Shown here in pieces: positions 9,350 through 17,892 of a stretch of DNA of 64,000 nt. A program made the translations under genes and the position numbers. Position 1 is the stretch's first letter. Each line of letters opens with the position of its first letter. The notes below the pieces were generated by a model. The model made no database searches, was not told where the DNA came from, and saw nothing but the letters and a program-made list of their open reading frames with translations. Origin of the DNA: JAKZVK01 sp965237575 (GTDB lineage Bacteria > Acidobacteriota > Terriglobia > Bryobacterales > UBA6623); assembly GCA_965237575.1 (NCBI GenBank), contig CBDEGI010000004.1, positions 4,154,001-4,218,000 on the forward strand, written 5' to 3'.

Positions 9350-10336
9350 ATGAAACCGCGCATCTTTTCTGGCATGCAGCCCACCGGCAATCTGCACATT
9401 GGCAACTACCTGGGGGCGCTGAAGACCTGGTCGCAACTTCAGTACGACTACGAGCCGATTTTCTGCATCGTCGATCATCACGCCATCACTGTCTATCAAG
9501 AGCCCAAAGAACTACAGGAAAAGATCGAGGACGTCGCGGCGCTCTACGTGGCCGCGGGCATTGATCCAAAGCACTCGGCGGTATTCGTACAGTCGAGCGT
9601 GCCAGCGCATGTCGAGTTGGCCTGGGTGTTCACCTGCGTGACGCCGATGGGCTGGCTCAGCCGCATGACACAGTTCAAGGCGAAGTCGGAACAGTACGAC
9701 TCGGTCGGCACCGGTTTGTTCGTCTATCCGGTGCTGATGGCCGCCGACATTCTGCTCTATCAGGCGCAGATTGTGCCCGTCGGCGAGGACCAGGCACAGC
9801 ACCTCGAGCTGACGCGCGACATCGCGCAGCGCTTCAACACCGTCTATGGCGCGACGTTCGTCGTGCCCGAGACGAAGTTGCCGGCGGTCGGCGCGCGCGT
9901 CATGGGGCTTGACGACCCGACGCAGAAGATGAGCAAGTCGACGCCCGGCTCGGGACATGCCGTCGGCCTGCTCGACCCGCCGTCGCGCATCAAAAAGACG
10001 GTCGCGCGCGCCGTGACCGACTCGAAGTCCGGGGTTGATTTCGACGACCTGGGTCCCGGCGTGGCCAACTTACTCAACATCTTCCAGGCCTTCCACGGCT
10101 GGACGAGCGAGCAGATCAAGTCGCATTTCGCCGACATGCGGTATGGCGATCTCAAGAAGCAGGTGGCCGAGGCCGTGGTCTCACACCTCGAACCGATCCA
10201 GCAGAAGTACAACGAGTTGACAAGTGACCGTGGCGCTATTCGCGAGATCCTGCGCGACGGTGCCGAGAGGGTCGCCCCCTTAGCCGAATCCACGATGACG
10301 CTCGTGCGGGGAAAGACCGGCCTTTATCGCGGGTAG
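9350..10336 (+). CDS. trpS: Tryptophan--tRNA ligase
   Basis: A 328-aa class I aminoacyl-tRNA synthetase that charges tRNA-Trp in the cytoplasm. It opens MKPRIFSGMQPTG, with the HIGN motif at 16-19 and the KMSKS motif exactly at 193-197, and the family's usual GEDQAQHLELTRDIA segment lies between. The length is typical. The start at 9350 matches the family; an in-frame ATG at 9317 and a much longer upstream open frame, antisense to the serine hydrolase, are not supported. There is no good ribosome-binding site before either start. Confidence 0.97.
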   Translation: MKPRIFSGMQPTGNLHIGNYLGALKTWSQLQYDYEPIFCIVDHHAITVYQEPKELQEKIEDVAALYVAAGIDPKHSAVFVQSSVPAHVELAWVFTCVTPMGWLSRMTQFKAKSEQYDSVGTGLFVYPVLMAADILLYQAQIVPVGEDQAQHLELTRDIAQRFNTVYGATFVVPETKLPAVGARVMGLDDPTQKMSKSTPGSGHAVGLLDPPSRIKKTVARAVTDSKSGVDFDDLGPGVANLLNIFQAFHGWTSEQIKSHFADMRYGDLKKQVAEAVVSHLEPIQQKYNELTSDRGAIREILRDGAERVAPLAESTMTLVRGKTGLYRG

Positions 10337-10425
10337 GGGCACAGGGTCTTGGACCGGCCGGTTTGGCTGCTGGTGCCGGACTTCTCTGGGATGTCTTGGC
10401 CAGCGGTGAGGCTGGGGCGGGACTC

Positions 10426-10451
10426 GGGCGGGCGCTGCGGCCCGCCCCTAC
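10426..10451. repeat. GGGCGGGC palindromic repeat, copy 2
   Basis: Arms GGGCGGGC and GCCCGCCC around a short spacer, ending in CTAC. It sits 19 bases before the GTG start of the MFS gene and would form a strong hairpin in its leader. Confidence 0.7.
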
Positions 10452-10469
10452 AAACTTCGGACCTTCGAC

Positions 10470-11756
10470 GTGACCGCGGACTCAGGCATCTCTCTGGTCG
10501 CATACTACCGGCTGCTGCGCGGTAACGTGCAGTTCCGGCGGCTGTGGCTGGCGCAGCTCATCAGCGGGACGGGGGATTGGTTCTACGCAGTCGCCATCTA
10601 CGACCTGCTGCTGCGGTTGACGGGGTCGGCTTCGACCGTGGCGCTGGCGGCCGTGCTCCAGATCGTGCCGATGTTTTTGGCCGGGCCGACGGCGGGCGCG
10701 GTGAATGACCGTGTGAGCCGCCGCCGCGTGATGCTCGTCACGGACCTGTTTCGCGCGGTCATCGTGTTGGGCATGTTGCTAGTCGAGACTCGCGAGCAGA
10801 TCTGGCTGCTGTTCGTGCTGCTGGCGAGCGAGGTTGCGACGGCGGCGTTCTTCGAGTCGGCCCGCACGGCCGTCATCCCGACCATGGTGGCCGACGGGGA
10901 GATCTCGACCGCCAACGCGGTTGCCTCGACGACCTGGTCGGTGACGGTCACCGTGGGGGCGGCGATCGGCGGATTTGCGGTGGCTTTTCTCGGCCGCGAT
11001 GCCGTGTTCGTGATGAACTCCGGCACGTTCCTGCTATCGGCGTTCTTCATCTACCGCATGCAGATCCGCGAGACACACCTGGCAGAGTACGCGCACGTGA
11101 GCTGGCGGGAGATCCTGGGCTTCGGGCCCATCGCCGAAGGCTTTCGCTACGTGACTCAGGACTGGAAGCTGGCTTCGCTGCTGACGCTGAAGTTCGGCCT
11201 CGGAATCTTGGGCGCGCGGTCGGTGCTGGTGGCGGTGATCGGAAGCCGCGAGCTGCCGGTGGCGGGTCAAGCGGCGCTGGGGATGAGCACGCTGTTCATG
11301 TTTCAAGGGCTGGGGTCGTTCGTGGGGCCGCTGGTCTTGGGGCCGTGGGTCGGTCAGCGGCAGTCGCGGATGCGGTGGGGCGTTCTGGTTGGGTACTTGG
11401 CGGTGGGCTTTTCGTACGCGGCGTTCAGTGCCGCGAGGACCCCCGCGACGGCGTGGCTGACGATGGTCGTCGCCCATGCAGGGGCCTCCATCGTTTGGGT
11501 GTTCTCAACGACGCTGCTTCACCTCAACACGATCGACCGCTTTCGGGGACGGGTGTTCGCGGCGGACTTGGCGTTGTTCATGGTGACGGCGGCGATTGCC
11601 GCCTACACCTGCGGATGGGCCATCGACCACGGCGTTGCGGCACGGACGGCGGCCTTGGGAGTCGGGGTGGCTATGTTGCTGCCGGCGCTGGCTTGGTTGG
11701 TTAGTATGCGGAGGTTGTGGGGTGGGGGTGCGGCGCGTGTGGCGGTGGAATCGTAG
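10470..11756 (+). CDS. MFS-family exporter (12 membrane helices)
   Basis: A 428-aa polytopic membrane protein of the major facilitator superfamily, closest in pattern to the MFS_3/EntS-like exporters. It has FRRLWLAQLISGTGDWFY in helix 1, the intracellular loop 2-3 motif GAVNDRVSRRRVML (about 75-88), and an internal repeat of six plus six helices. The start is GTG at 10470, the only reasonable start before helix 1. The substrate is unknown. It follows trpS by 133 bases that contain a palindromic repeat, and the two are probably not functionally linked. Confidence 0.88.
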   Translation: MTADSGISLVAYYRLLRGNVQFRRLWLAQLISGTGDWFYAVAIYDLLLRLTGSASTVALAAVLQIVPMFLAGPTAGAVNDRVSRRRVMLVTDLFRAVIVLGMLLVETREQIWLLFVLLASEVATAAFFESARTAVIPTMVADGEISTANAVASTTWSVTVTVGAAIGGFAVAFLGRDAVFVMNSGTFLLSAFFIYRMQIRETHLAEYAHVSWREILGFGPIAEGFRYVTQDWKLASLLTLKFGLGILGARSVLVAVIGSRELPVAGQAALGMSTLFMFQGLGSFVGPLVLGPWVGQRQSRMRWGVLVGYLAVGFSYAAFSAARTPATAWLTMVVAHAGASIVWVFSTTLLHLNTIDRFRGRVFAADLALFMVTAAIAAYTCGWAIDHGVAARTAALGVGVAMLLPALAWLVSMRRLWGGGAARVAVES

Positions 11757-11771
11757 CCCGGGCAGCAGCGC

Positions 11772-11825
11772 GTGGGTGCGGGACAGGAGCCGAGCGTGGC
11801 TCGGCTCGCCACGGGCGTGCGCCAC
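11772..11825. repeat. GAGCCGAGC...GCGCCAC dispersed repeat, copy A
   Basis: About 54 bases containing an inverted repeat (GAGCCGAGC, GGCTCGGCTCG) followed by CCACGGGCGTGCGCCAC. A close copy lies at 13633-13691 in the same orientation, so the two copies bracket the acyl-CoA ligase gene. Confidence 0.7.
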
Positions 11826-11871
11826 ATGTCTGGGGTGCGCAGGCGCAAGGGCTGGAGTGCCTGTTGGTTGC

Positions 11872-11929
11872 GGGCGGGCGCAGGGGCCCGCCCCTACGAA
11901 ATCTGGCGCCGGGGCCCGCCCCCACAACG
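11872..11929. repeat. GGGCGGGC palindromic repeat, copy 3, plus a half copy
   Basis: A full copy at 11872-11897 ending in CTAC, followed at about 11908-11929 by a second half-copy (GGGGCCCGCCC). It lies between the convergent ends of the MFS and acyl-CoA ligase genes. Confidence 0.65.
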
Positions 11930-11938
11930 GCGCGGCTC

Positions 11939-13555
11939 TCATGCTGTCTGGGTGCGTTCGGCGTCGTCGAGGCCGCGTAGCTCGAGTTCTTTCTTGCGGA
12001 TGAGGAACTTCTGTATTTTGCCGGTGACCGTCATGGGGAACGCCTCGACAAAGCGGATGTGCTCGGGGATCTTGAAATGGGCGATGCGGTCTCGGCAGTA
12101 GTCGCGGATCTCTTCGTCCGTTGCCGACTCGTTCGGCTTCAGGCGGATCCAGGCCAGGACGCGCTCGCCGAGCCTTTCGTCGGGTAAGCCCACGACGTAG
12201 ATGTCGGCGATCTTCGGGTGCTGGTAGAGGAACTCCTCGATCTCGCGGGGATAGATGTTCTCGCCGCCGCGGATGATCATCTCCTTGAGGCGGCCTGTGA
12301 TGCGGAAGCAGCCGTCCTCTCGCATCGTGGCGAGATCGCCGCTGTGGAGCCAGCCTTCTTCGTCGATGGCGGCGGCGGTTGCCTCGGGATCGCGGTCGTA
12401 GCCCTTCATCACGAGGTAGCCGCGCGTGCACAGTTCGCCCTGTTCGCCGACGTCAACGGTGTCGCGGGTCGCTCGGTCGATAATCTTGACTTCGGTCTCG
12501 GGCAGCGCGCGGCCGACGGTCGAGACGCGCAATTCGAGCGAGTCATCGGTGGAAGACTGCGTGACGACCGGAGAAGCCTCGGTCTGCCCGTAGGCGATGG
12601 TCATCTCGTGGCAGTTCATCTCGCTGACAACGCGCTTCATCAGCTCGATGGGACACGGCGCGCCCGCCATGATGCCGGTACGGAGCGACGTCATGTCGTA
12701 GCTCGAAAACTCGGGGTGGTCGAGCTCGGCGAGGAACATGGTCGGCACGCCGAAGACTGTGGTGCAGCGCTCCGCGTCGATGGCCCGTAGCACGGCGAGG
12801 GGATCGAACTGCGCGGCGGGCAGCACCAGGGTCGAGCCGAAGACGATCGACGCCAGCGACCCCATGACGCATCCGAAACAGTGGTATAGCGGCACGGCGA
12901 GGCAGAGGCGGTCGGCGGCCGTCCATTTGAGGGCGCTGCCGACGAGGTAGGCGTTGTTGAGCAGGTTGTGGTGCGTGAGGAGGACGCCCTTGGGGTTGCC
13001 GGTGGTGCCCGAAGTGAATTGGATGTTGACGACGTCATCGGGGACGGCCTCATGCGGCAGGGGCTCGACGCCCGAGTCGATCATGCGGTCCCATGAGTCG
13101 GCCGCGAGGACGATGGCGTGCTCGAGCGGCACGTTGTCGCCCGAGCGGGCTTCGTCGAGAACCTCGCTGTAGTTCGCGCGCGCATCGTGGTCGTGATAGA
13201 AGATCGCCTTCATGCGCGACTTCGCGAGTACGTACTGAAGGTCGTGGGCACGGTAAGCGGGATTGACATTGACGAGTACGGCGCCGATGCGTGCCGTCGC
13301 TACCTGCAAGTAGGCCCACTCAGCGCAGTTCGAAGCCCACATGCCGACGCGGTCGCCCGGGAGGATGCCGAGTCCCCACAACCCCGCCGCGGTGCGCGCG
13401 ACTTCGCCGGCGAGGTCTTCGTAGGTGAGGCGGAGGTTTTGGTGGATGGAGATGATCGCTTCGTGCGAAGGGTTCTTGGCGACGGTGTTTCGGAAGACTT
13501 GATCGATGGGTTTGTCGATCAGGTTGGCGTGTGGGCCGGTTACGTAGCTCTTCAT
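11939..13555 (-). CDS. AMP-dependent acyl-CoA synthetase/ligase
   Basis: A 538-aa adenylate-forming enzyme that should activate a fatty or other organic acid to its CoA thioester through an acyl-AMP intermediate. The phosphate-binding loop FTSGTTGNPKG lies near residue 185, IAYGQTEASP near 335, the GWLHSGD and GRLKEMIIRGGENIYPREIE hinge region at about 415-445, and the C-terminal catalytic lysine motif TVTGKIQKF near 515. Length and motif order fit the medium/long-chain acyl-CoA ligase family (FadD-like). No beta-oxidation gene is adjacent, so the natural acid is unknown. The gene is bracketed by copies A and B of a short dispersed repeat. Confidence 0.92.
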   Translation of the reverse strand: MKSYVTGPHANLIDKPIDQVFRNTVAKNPSHEAIISIHQNLRLTYEDLAGEVARTAAGLWGLGILPGDRVGMWASNCAEWAYLQVATARIGAVLVNVNPAYRAHDLQYVLAKSRMKAIFYHDHDARANYSEVLDEARSGDNVPLEHAIVLAADSWDRMIDSGVEPLPHEAVPDDVVNIQFTSGTTGNPKGVLLTHHNLLNNAYLVGSALKWTAADRLCLAVPLYHCFGCVMGSLASIVFGSTLVLPAAQFDPLAVLRAIDAERCTTVFGVPTMFLAELDHPEFSSYDMTSLRTGIMAGAPCPIELMKRVVSEMNCHEMTIAYGQTEASPVVTQSSTDDSLELRVSTVGRALPETEVKIIDRATRDTVDVGEQGELCTRGYLVMKGYDRDPEATAAAIDEEGWLHSGDLATMREDGCFRITGRLKEMIIRGGENIYPREIEEFLYQHPKIADIYVVGLPDERLGERVLAWIRLKPNESATDEEIRDYCRDRIAHFKIPEHIRFVEAFPMTVTGKIQKFLIRKKELELRGLDDAERTQTA

Positions 13556-13632
13556 GACGCGCTCTTCATGGCGCTATGGATTGTACAACAGGGCGTCGGG
13601 GGGTACGGGCGGGCTTGTATAGAAAAGGCTCG

Positions 13633-13691
13633 CTGGGTGCGGCGCATGAGCCGAGCATGGCTCGGCTCGGCACGCCACGGGCGTGCGCCAC
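13633..13691. repeat. GAGCCGAGC...GCGCCAC dispersed repeat, copy B
   Basis: The same sequence pattern as 11772-11825, including the GAGCCGAGCATGGCTCGGCTC inverted repeat and the CCACGGGCGTGCGCCAC tail. It starts 77 bases upstream of the acyl-CoA ligase start. Confidence 0.7.
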
Positions 13692-13822
13692 GTCGGGAGG
13701 GTGCCTCGGAGGTTCGAAGCCGGGTCGTGTATAGATGCCCGCGTGGTGCTGCGCGATGGCTCAACGCAGGCTGACGCCCGCGGCTCTGAGCGTGGGGTCC
13801 GGGATCCGCTGTTGGTGTCGGC

Positions 13823-14140
13823 CTACGCGGGGTTGCTTTCGCGTGTGTGGGTGGGGACGCTGAGGAGGTCGATCTTGCCCAGGTGCTCGATGAGTTCGGG
13901 CGCCTCTTCCGAGCGCAGGAAGAAGCCATATTTGAGCATGTCTTTGGCTTCCTTCTGGGTCTTGGCGTATTCGAGGCTGAGGCGCGCAACCATCCGGCCC
14001 GATGACATATGGACGCCGATGTACCAGCCTTCTTCGGCATGGAAAACTCCCAGCCGAAGCATCAGACCTTGGTACTCGAAACGGCCTTCCGTGCCTTGGC
14101 CCTGGATCAGTTCGACGCCCGATTCTCGATACGTTTTCAT
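13823..14140 (-). CDS. Hypothetical protein, 105 aa
   Basis: A small soluble protein beginning MKTYRESGVELIQGQ, with an aromatic, beta-like middle (EGWYIGVHMSSG) and a helical C-terminal half. I do not recognise a family. Amino-acid composition looks like a real protein, unlike the arginine/serine-rich frames around it. It lies 105 bases upstream of the ychF start on the same strand's far side, in its own transcription unit or read through from ychF. There are no membrane segments. Confidence 0.55.
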   Translation of the reverse strand: MKTYRESGVELIQGQGTEGRFEYQGLMLRLGVFHAEEGWYIGVHMSSGRMVARLSLEYAKTQKEAKDMLKYGFFLRSEEAPELIEHLGKIDLLSVPTHTRESNPA

Positions 14141-14245
14141 ATGCTCGTTCAGCCGGCGATTCTCTCAGCGAGAACCAGTCATGTCAAGGTGTACTCAGTA
14201 TTGCAAATCTGTTGCGGCTTTTGCGGCGGCAGGAGCTACACCGGG

Positions 14246-15319
14246 TCATCCATGCCGGATCACCAGCACGTCACCGTCCTCAATCACATACTCCTTGCCT
14301 TCCAAGCGCAACTCGCCGTGGTCGCGGGCCCCGGCGTACCCGGCACGCTCGACGAGCTTCTCCCACTGAATGACCTCGGCGCGGATGAACTTCTTCTCGA
14401 AGTCGGTGTGGATGGTCCCGGCGGCTTTGACCGCGGTGGCGCCTTTGCGGATCGTCCATGCCCGCACTTCGGTTTCGCCGGCCGTCAAGAACGACATGAG
14501 GCCGAGCAGCGAATAGCTCGCTTGAATGACTCGTTCCAGCCCCGACTGGCGCAGTCCGTAGCCCGCCATGAACTCTTTCGCTTCTTCCTCCGGCAGCTCG
14601 GCCAGCTCCGATTCGATGCTGCCGCACACCGCTGCCAATCCGACGTTGGCGTGGTCACTCAGCCAGAGCTTTCGGTATTCTTCTTCCACTTGTTCGAGGC
14701 TGCCCGCTTGGGACTCGCCGAGGTTGAGCACCAGCAGCATCGGCTTGGCCGAGAGGAACTGGAAGCCACGTAGAACCTTGTCCTCTTCGGCAGTGAGCTC
14801 CAACTCGCGTAGCGCCTGCTCGGCTTCCAGGGCGGCCTTGCACTTCAGCAGAAGGTCGCGTTCTTTGGGCAGGTCGGGGTTCTTGATGCGCTGCATGTCC
14901 TTCTCGACACGCTCGAGACGCTTCTCGACGACAACCAGATCGCTGAGGATCAACTCGAGCTCGACGTTCTTCCAGTCGCGCTCGGGATCGAGGCTGCCTT
15001 CCACGTGCATGACGGTGTCGTCGTCAAACAGCCGCACGACGTGCAGAAAAGCGTCGCCGACGCGGAGGCTGCTCATGATGCCCGGGTCGCGCAACGCTTC
15101 TTTCGACAGCGCCGGCATGTCGGCGTATTCGATGGTGGCGTGCGTGATCTTGGACGGTTGAAAGACGTCGGCCAGCCGGTCAACGCGTGAATCCGGCACG
15201 TGCGCGACCCCTACCTGCACGGCGGAGCCACCGAGACGGGTCTCGCGCGCCATGCCGGTGAGAATCGTAAAGAGCGATGTCTTGCCGACTTGCGGCAGTC
15301 CAATGATGGCGGTTCTCAT
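14246..15319 (-). CDS. ychF: YchF/OLA1-type redox-regulated ATPase
   Basis: A 357-aa P-loop NTPase of the Obg/YchF group. The Walker A region is GLPQVGKTS at residues 7-15, where most family members have NVGKST. The nucleotide-specificity motif is NLGE near residue 209; the NxxE form replaces the NKxD of GTPases and goes with ATP preference. A coiled-coil insertion (about 125-175) and a C-terminal TGS-like domain (about 280-357, ending VIEDGDVLVIRHG) complete the family layout. YchF binds ribosomes and affects stress responses. It is slightly divergent in the P-loop. Confidence 0.88.
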   Translation of the reverse strand: MRTAIIGLPQVGKTSLFTILTGMARETRLGGSAVQVGVAHVPDSRVDRLADVFQPSKITHATIEYADMPALSKEALRDPGIMSSLRVGDAFLHVVRLFDDDTVMHVEGSLDPERDWKNVELELILSDLVVVEKRLERVEKDMQRIKNPDLPKERDLLLKCKAALEAEQALRELELTAEEDKVLRGFQFLSAKPMLLVLNLGESQAGSLEQVEEEYRKLWLSDHANVGLAAVCGSIESELAELPEEEAKEFMAGYGLRQSGLERVIQASYSLLGLMSFLTAGETEVRAWTIRKGATAVKAAGTIHTDFEKKFIRAEVIQWEKLVERAGYAGARDHGELRLEGKEYVIEDGDVLVIRHG

Positions 15320-15429
15320 GTAGTGGTTTCTGGGAGGGGTTTACGGTGGCTAGGGAGCGAACCGGACACGTCAGTTTGCGAAGGCCGCCGGCTACTTTGC
15401 GGCAGAAAAAAGGGCGGCAGCGGTGCTTC

Positions 15430-15468
15430 TGACACTTCTGTTACGCTGTTGCATCCTTCCGATGACTA
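15430..15468. repeat. 39-bp direct repeat, left copy
   Basis: TGACACTTCTGTTACGCTGT and the following bases match 15659-15697 at 32 of 39 positions. It bounds the multi-hairpin element together with the right copy. Confidence 0.7.
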
Positions 15469-15479
15469 GGGGTGATCGC

Positions 15480-15650
15480 ACGTCCGCGGTGAAAGGTGTG
15501 TCGCCCCTTTCAGGGCTTCAAGGAGAACCCGCCGCACACCCCCGGCTAAAGCCGGGGGGCTATTCTCCTTCGGCCCCTCCGGGGCGAAACGGCAAACCCG
15601 CGGATCTCAAGACCGAGATCCGCGCGCACGGGCTTCCGCAGCACGCTCGT
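15480..15650. repeat. Multi-hairpin intergenic element
   Basis: A perfect hairpin at 15539-15558 (CCCCCGGC, loop TAAA, GCCGGGGG) is nested inside a longer stem formed by AAGGAGAA near 15520 and TTCTCCTT near 15564. Further GC-rich short palindromes lie outside. It has no coding potential. It sits between ychF and moxR and is flanked by the 39-bp direct repeats. Confidence 0.6.
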
Positions 15651-15658
15651 TGAAAACT

Positions 15659-15697
15659 TGACACTCTTGTTACGTTGTTGCGTCCTTCAAACGACTA
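15659..15697. repeat. 39-bp direct repeat, right copy
   Basis: Matches 15430-15468 at 32 of 39 positions without gaps. Its last three bases are the stop codon of the moxR gene on the other strand. Confidence 0.7.
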
Positions 15698-16660
15698 TAT
15701 CGGAACCGTGACGGTGTGCAGGATCTCCTCAAGCACCTGCGTGTTGCGGATCGTTGGCGCCACGCCGCTGCCGAAGCGGGAGTCGGGCGCCATGCGATGG
15801 GCGAACACGGAGACCACCAGCCGCTTGACGTGGTGAGGCGTCACGTAGTCGAGTCCCTCGACGAGGGCGAGTGCTTGTACTGCCCGGTACAGGGCCATCG
15901 AGCCGCGCGGGCTCACGCCCAGCGCCAAGTGTTCGTGCGTGCGCGTCTTCTCGACGATCGTCATCACGTAGTCCAACACAGAGTCGTCGACCCTGACGGC
16001 CTCGACTTCGCGCTGCAGCTCGACCACGTCCGCACCGCTCGCCACCACATCGACCGCGGACGAAAGCTGCGCAGACGGAGACGACCGCAGGATCTCACGT
16101 TCACTGACTGCGTCGGGATAGCCCATCTCGATGCGCATGAGGAAGCGGTCCATCTGCGACTCCGGCAGCGGGTACGTGCCGTGGTACTCGACCGGGTTCT
16201 GCGTCGCGATCACCATGAAGGGGTCCGGCAGAGGATACGAACGTCCCTCGATCGTCACCTGGCGCTCGTTCATCGCTTCGAGCAAAGCGGACTGGGTCTT
16301 GGGCGTCGTGCGGTTGATCTCGTCGGCTAGCAAGAAATTGGTGAAGATGGGGCCGGGCTTGAACTCGAACGCCTCGCGAGTGCTGTTGTATACGGTGACG
16401 CCCACGACGTCACTGGGCAGCATGTCGCTGGTGAACTGGATGCGGTGGAAACCGCTGTCGAGACTGTGGGCCAGCGTGTGGGCGAGGGTGGTCTTGCCCA
16501 CACCGGGCACGTCTTCGATCAGCAGATGTCCCCGCGCGAGCAGGCACACGACGGCCAAGCGCAGCACCTCGGCCTTGCCGCGGATCACCCGCGCCAGCGA
16601 CTGCTCTAGCGCAGTGACGCGGGCTGCTAGCTCTATAGTTGGAGGACTTCCGGTCGACAC
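15695..16660 (-). CDS. MoxR-family AAA+ ATPase
   Basis: A 321-aa AAA+ ATPase with Walker A GVGKTT at 53-58, Walker B LLADEIN near 111-117, the sensor-1 region MVIATQNPVEYHGTYPLPE and the arginine-rich lid. MoxR proteins act as chaperones that insert metals or assemble complexes, nearly always beside a DUF58 and a VWA gene. Here those partners are missing next door: ychF lies on one side and a secreted protein on the other. VWA proteins occur elsewhere in the window (32463, 38306) but none is linked to it. The start ATG at 16660 gives a full-length family member. Confidence 0.9.
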   Translation of the reverse strand: MSTGSPPTIELAARVTALEQSLARVIRGKAEVLRLAVVCLLARGHLLIEDVPGVGKTTLAHTLAHSLDSGFHRIQFTSDMLPSDVVGVTVYNSTREAFEFKPGPIFTNFLLADEINRTTPKTQSALLEAMNERQVTIEGRSYPLPDPFMVIATQNPVEYHGTYPLPESQMDRFLMRIEMGYPDAVSEREILRSSPSAQLSSAVDVVASGADVVELQREVEAVRVDDSVLDYVMTIVEKTRTHEHLALGVSPRGSMALYRAVQALALVEGLDYVTPHHVKRLVVSVFAHRMAPDSRFGSGVAPTIRNTQVLEEILHTVTVPI

Positions 16661-16858
16661 GAACTACCATCATAGCCGACCGAATCGACTGCCCAGGCTC
16701 GCCGCGCGGTGATTTGACCCTCGGCGCTGTAAGCCAGCTTTGCAGCGGTCAAGCTCTTTCAACGCTACAATTCTTTACGAAAGTTAACCCTCCTTCACGG
16801 GAGAATAGTAAACGCGTTGCCGCCGGCGCGGGTCCAAACAAGTCAGGAGCCCAGTCTA

Positions 16859-17675
16859 ATGACAAGATTAACGATTGTTGTAGTCGTGTTGGCCCTGGCG
16901 GCGCCCCTGCTGCCCGGCCAGGAGCCGCCCGAGGGTAACCGCGAGCGGCGAAGGCCTGATTGAGCGAAAGAAGGCACCGGAAGACGCGATCACGCTGCCG
17001 AGGGGCACGCGTGTCCCGCTGGCGCTAATCAACAGTGTCAGCTCGAAGAACGCCGCGCCGGGGGACAAGCTCTACTTGCAGTCGGTTTACCCCGTTGCCG
17101 TCAACGGACGCATTCTCGTGCCGCCCGGCACGTACGTGAGCGGGACGGTTACCGCTGTGAAGCGTCCGGGGCGCATCAAGGGCAAGGGCCAGATTCATTT
17201 GCGGTTTGAGCAGATGATCCTGCCGAATGGAACGATCCGCGAGTTTGTCGGCAGGCTCGGATCGCTCGACGGCAGTTCCGAAGAGACGCTCGACCGCGAG
17301 AGCGGCACGGTCGAAAGCGCAGGCACCAAAGGCGAGGACGCGCAATCGGTGGCGGACGCCGCGCGCGTAGGGTCAACGGTTGGCGTGATCGCCGGAGCCG
17401 TCGGAGGCCGGCCGGTGCGCGGCCTGGGCCTAGGCGGTGCGGCCGGCGTGGCCGCCGGTCTCGCGGGAGTGTTGCTGACCCGAGGCCCGGACGCTCTTCT
17501 CGAGCGCGGCACGCAACTCGACATGGTGTTCGACCGGGACCTGTTGTTCACCGAGCAGGAGGTCACCTTCCAGAACCCGTTGGGGCGGCCCCCGACGGTC
17601 CCGGCACGCGGCCAACCCAGTGGAGAACAAGGCAACCGGCAGGAAGGCGGAATCCTCGGGCTTCCGACCTTGTAG
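16859..17675 (+). CDS. Secreted protein resembling the TrbI/VirB10 C-terminal domain (one frameshift)
   Basis: An AGGAG site at 16845-16849 precedes the ATG at 16859, which opens a clear signal peptide (MTRLTIVVVVLALAAPLLPG). That frame stops at 16962. The rest of the protein continues in the next frame, with no usable start of its own: LPRGTRVPLALINSVSS, then VNGRILVPPGTYVSGTVTAV, then a glycine-rich membrane-like stretch near residue 190. The sequence around the shift suggests one extra G in GGG at 16933-16935. The composite is 271 aa. The pattern of a tunable beta-barrel with added hydrophobic loop recalls VirB10-like proteins, but no secretion genes are near. Broken gene or sequence error. 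Confidence 0.65.
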
Positions 17676-17820
17676 TTGGACTAGCGCAAACGCTCACCCC
17701 CTCGCCCAGGCCCCGGTCGCCGGACCGGGTCAGTAGCTCTGCCGTGGCAGGTAGACACGGCCCTTGCGAGCCGGGGCGTCCAGCCGTCGTCATGAATCCT
17801 CACGTACGGATTTGGGAAGC

Positions 17821-17846
17821 GTGTCTGAAATTCGTGTCTGAAATTC
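17821..17846. repeat. Perfect 13-bp tandem duplication
   Basis: GTGTCTGAAATTC occurs twice in immediate succession, just upstream of the methyltransferase remnant. It is probably a replication-slippage scar. Confidence 0.8.
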
Positions 17847-17892
17847 AGAGGCAAGAAGCGATAGGCTGTGCTGCTCCCGGTCACACTTTCTT

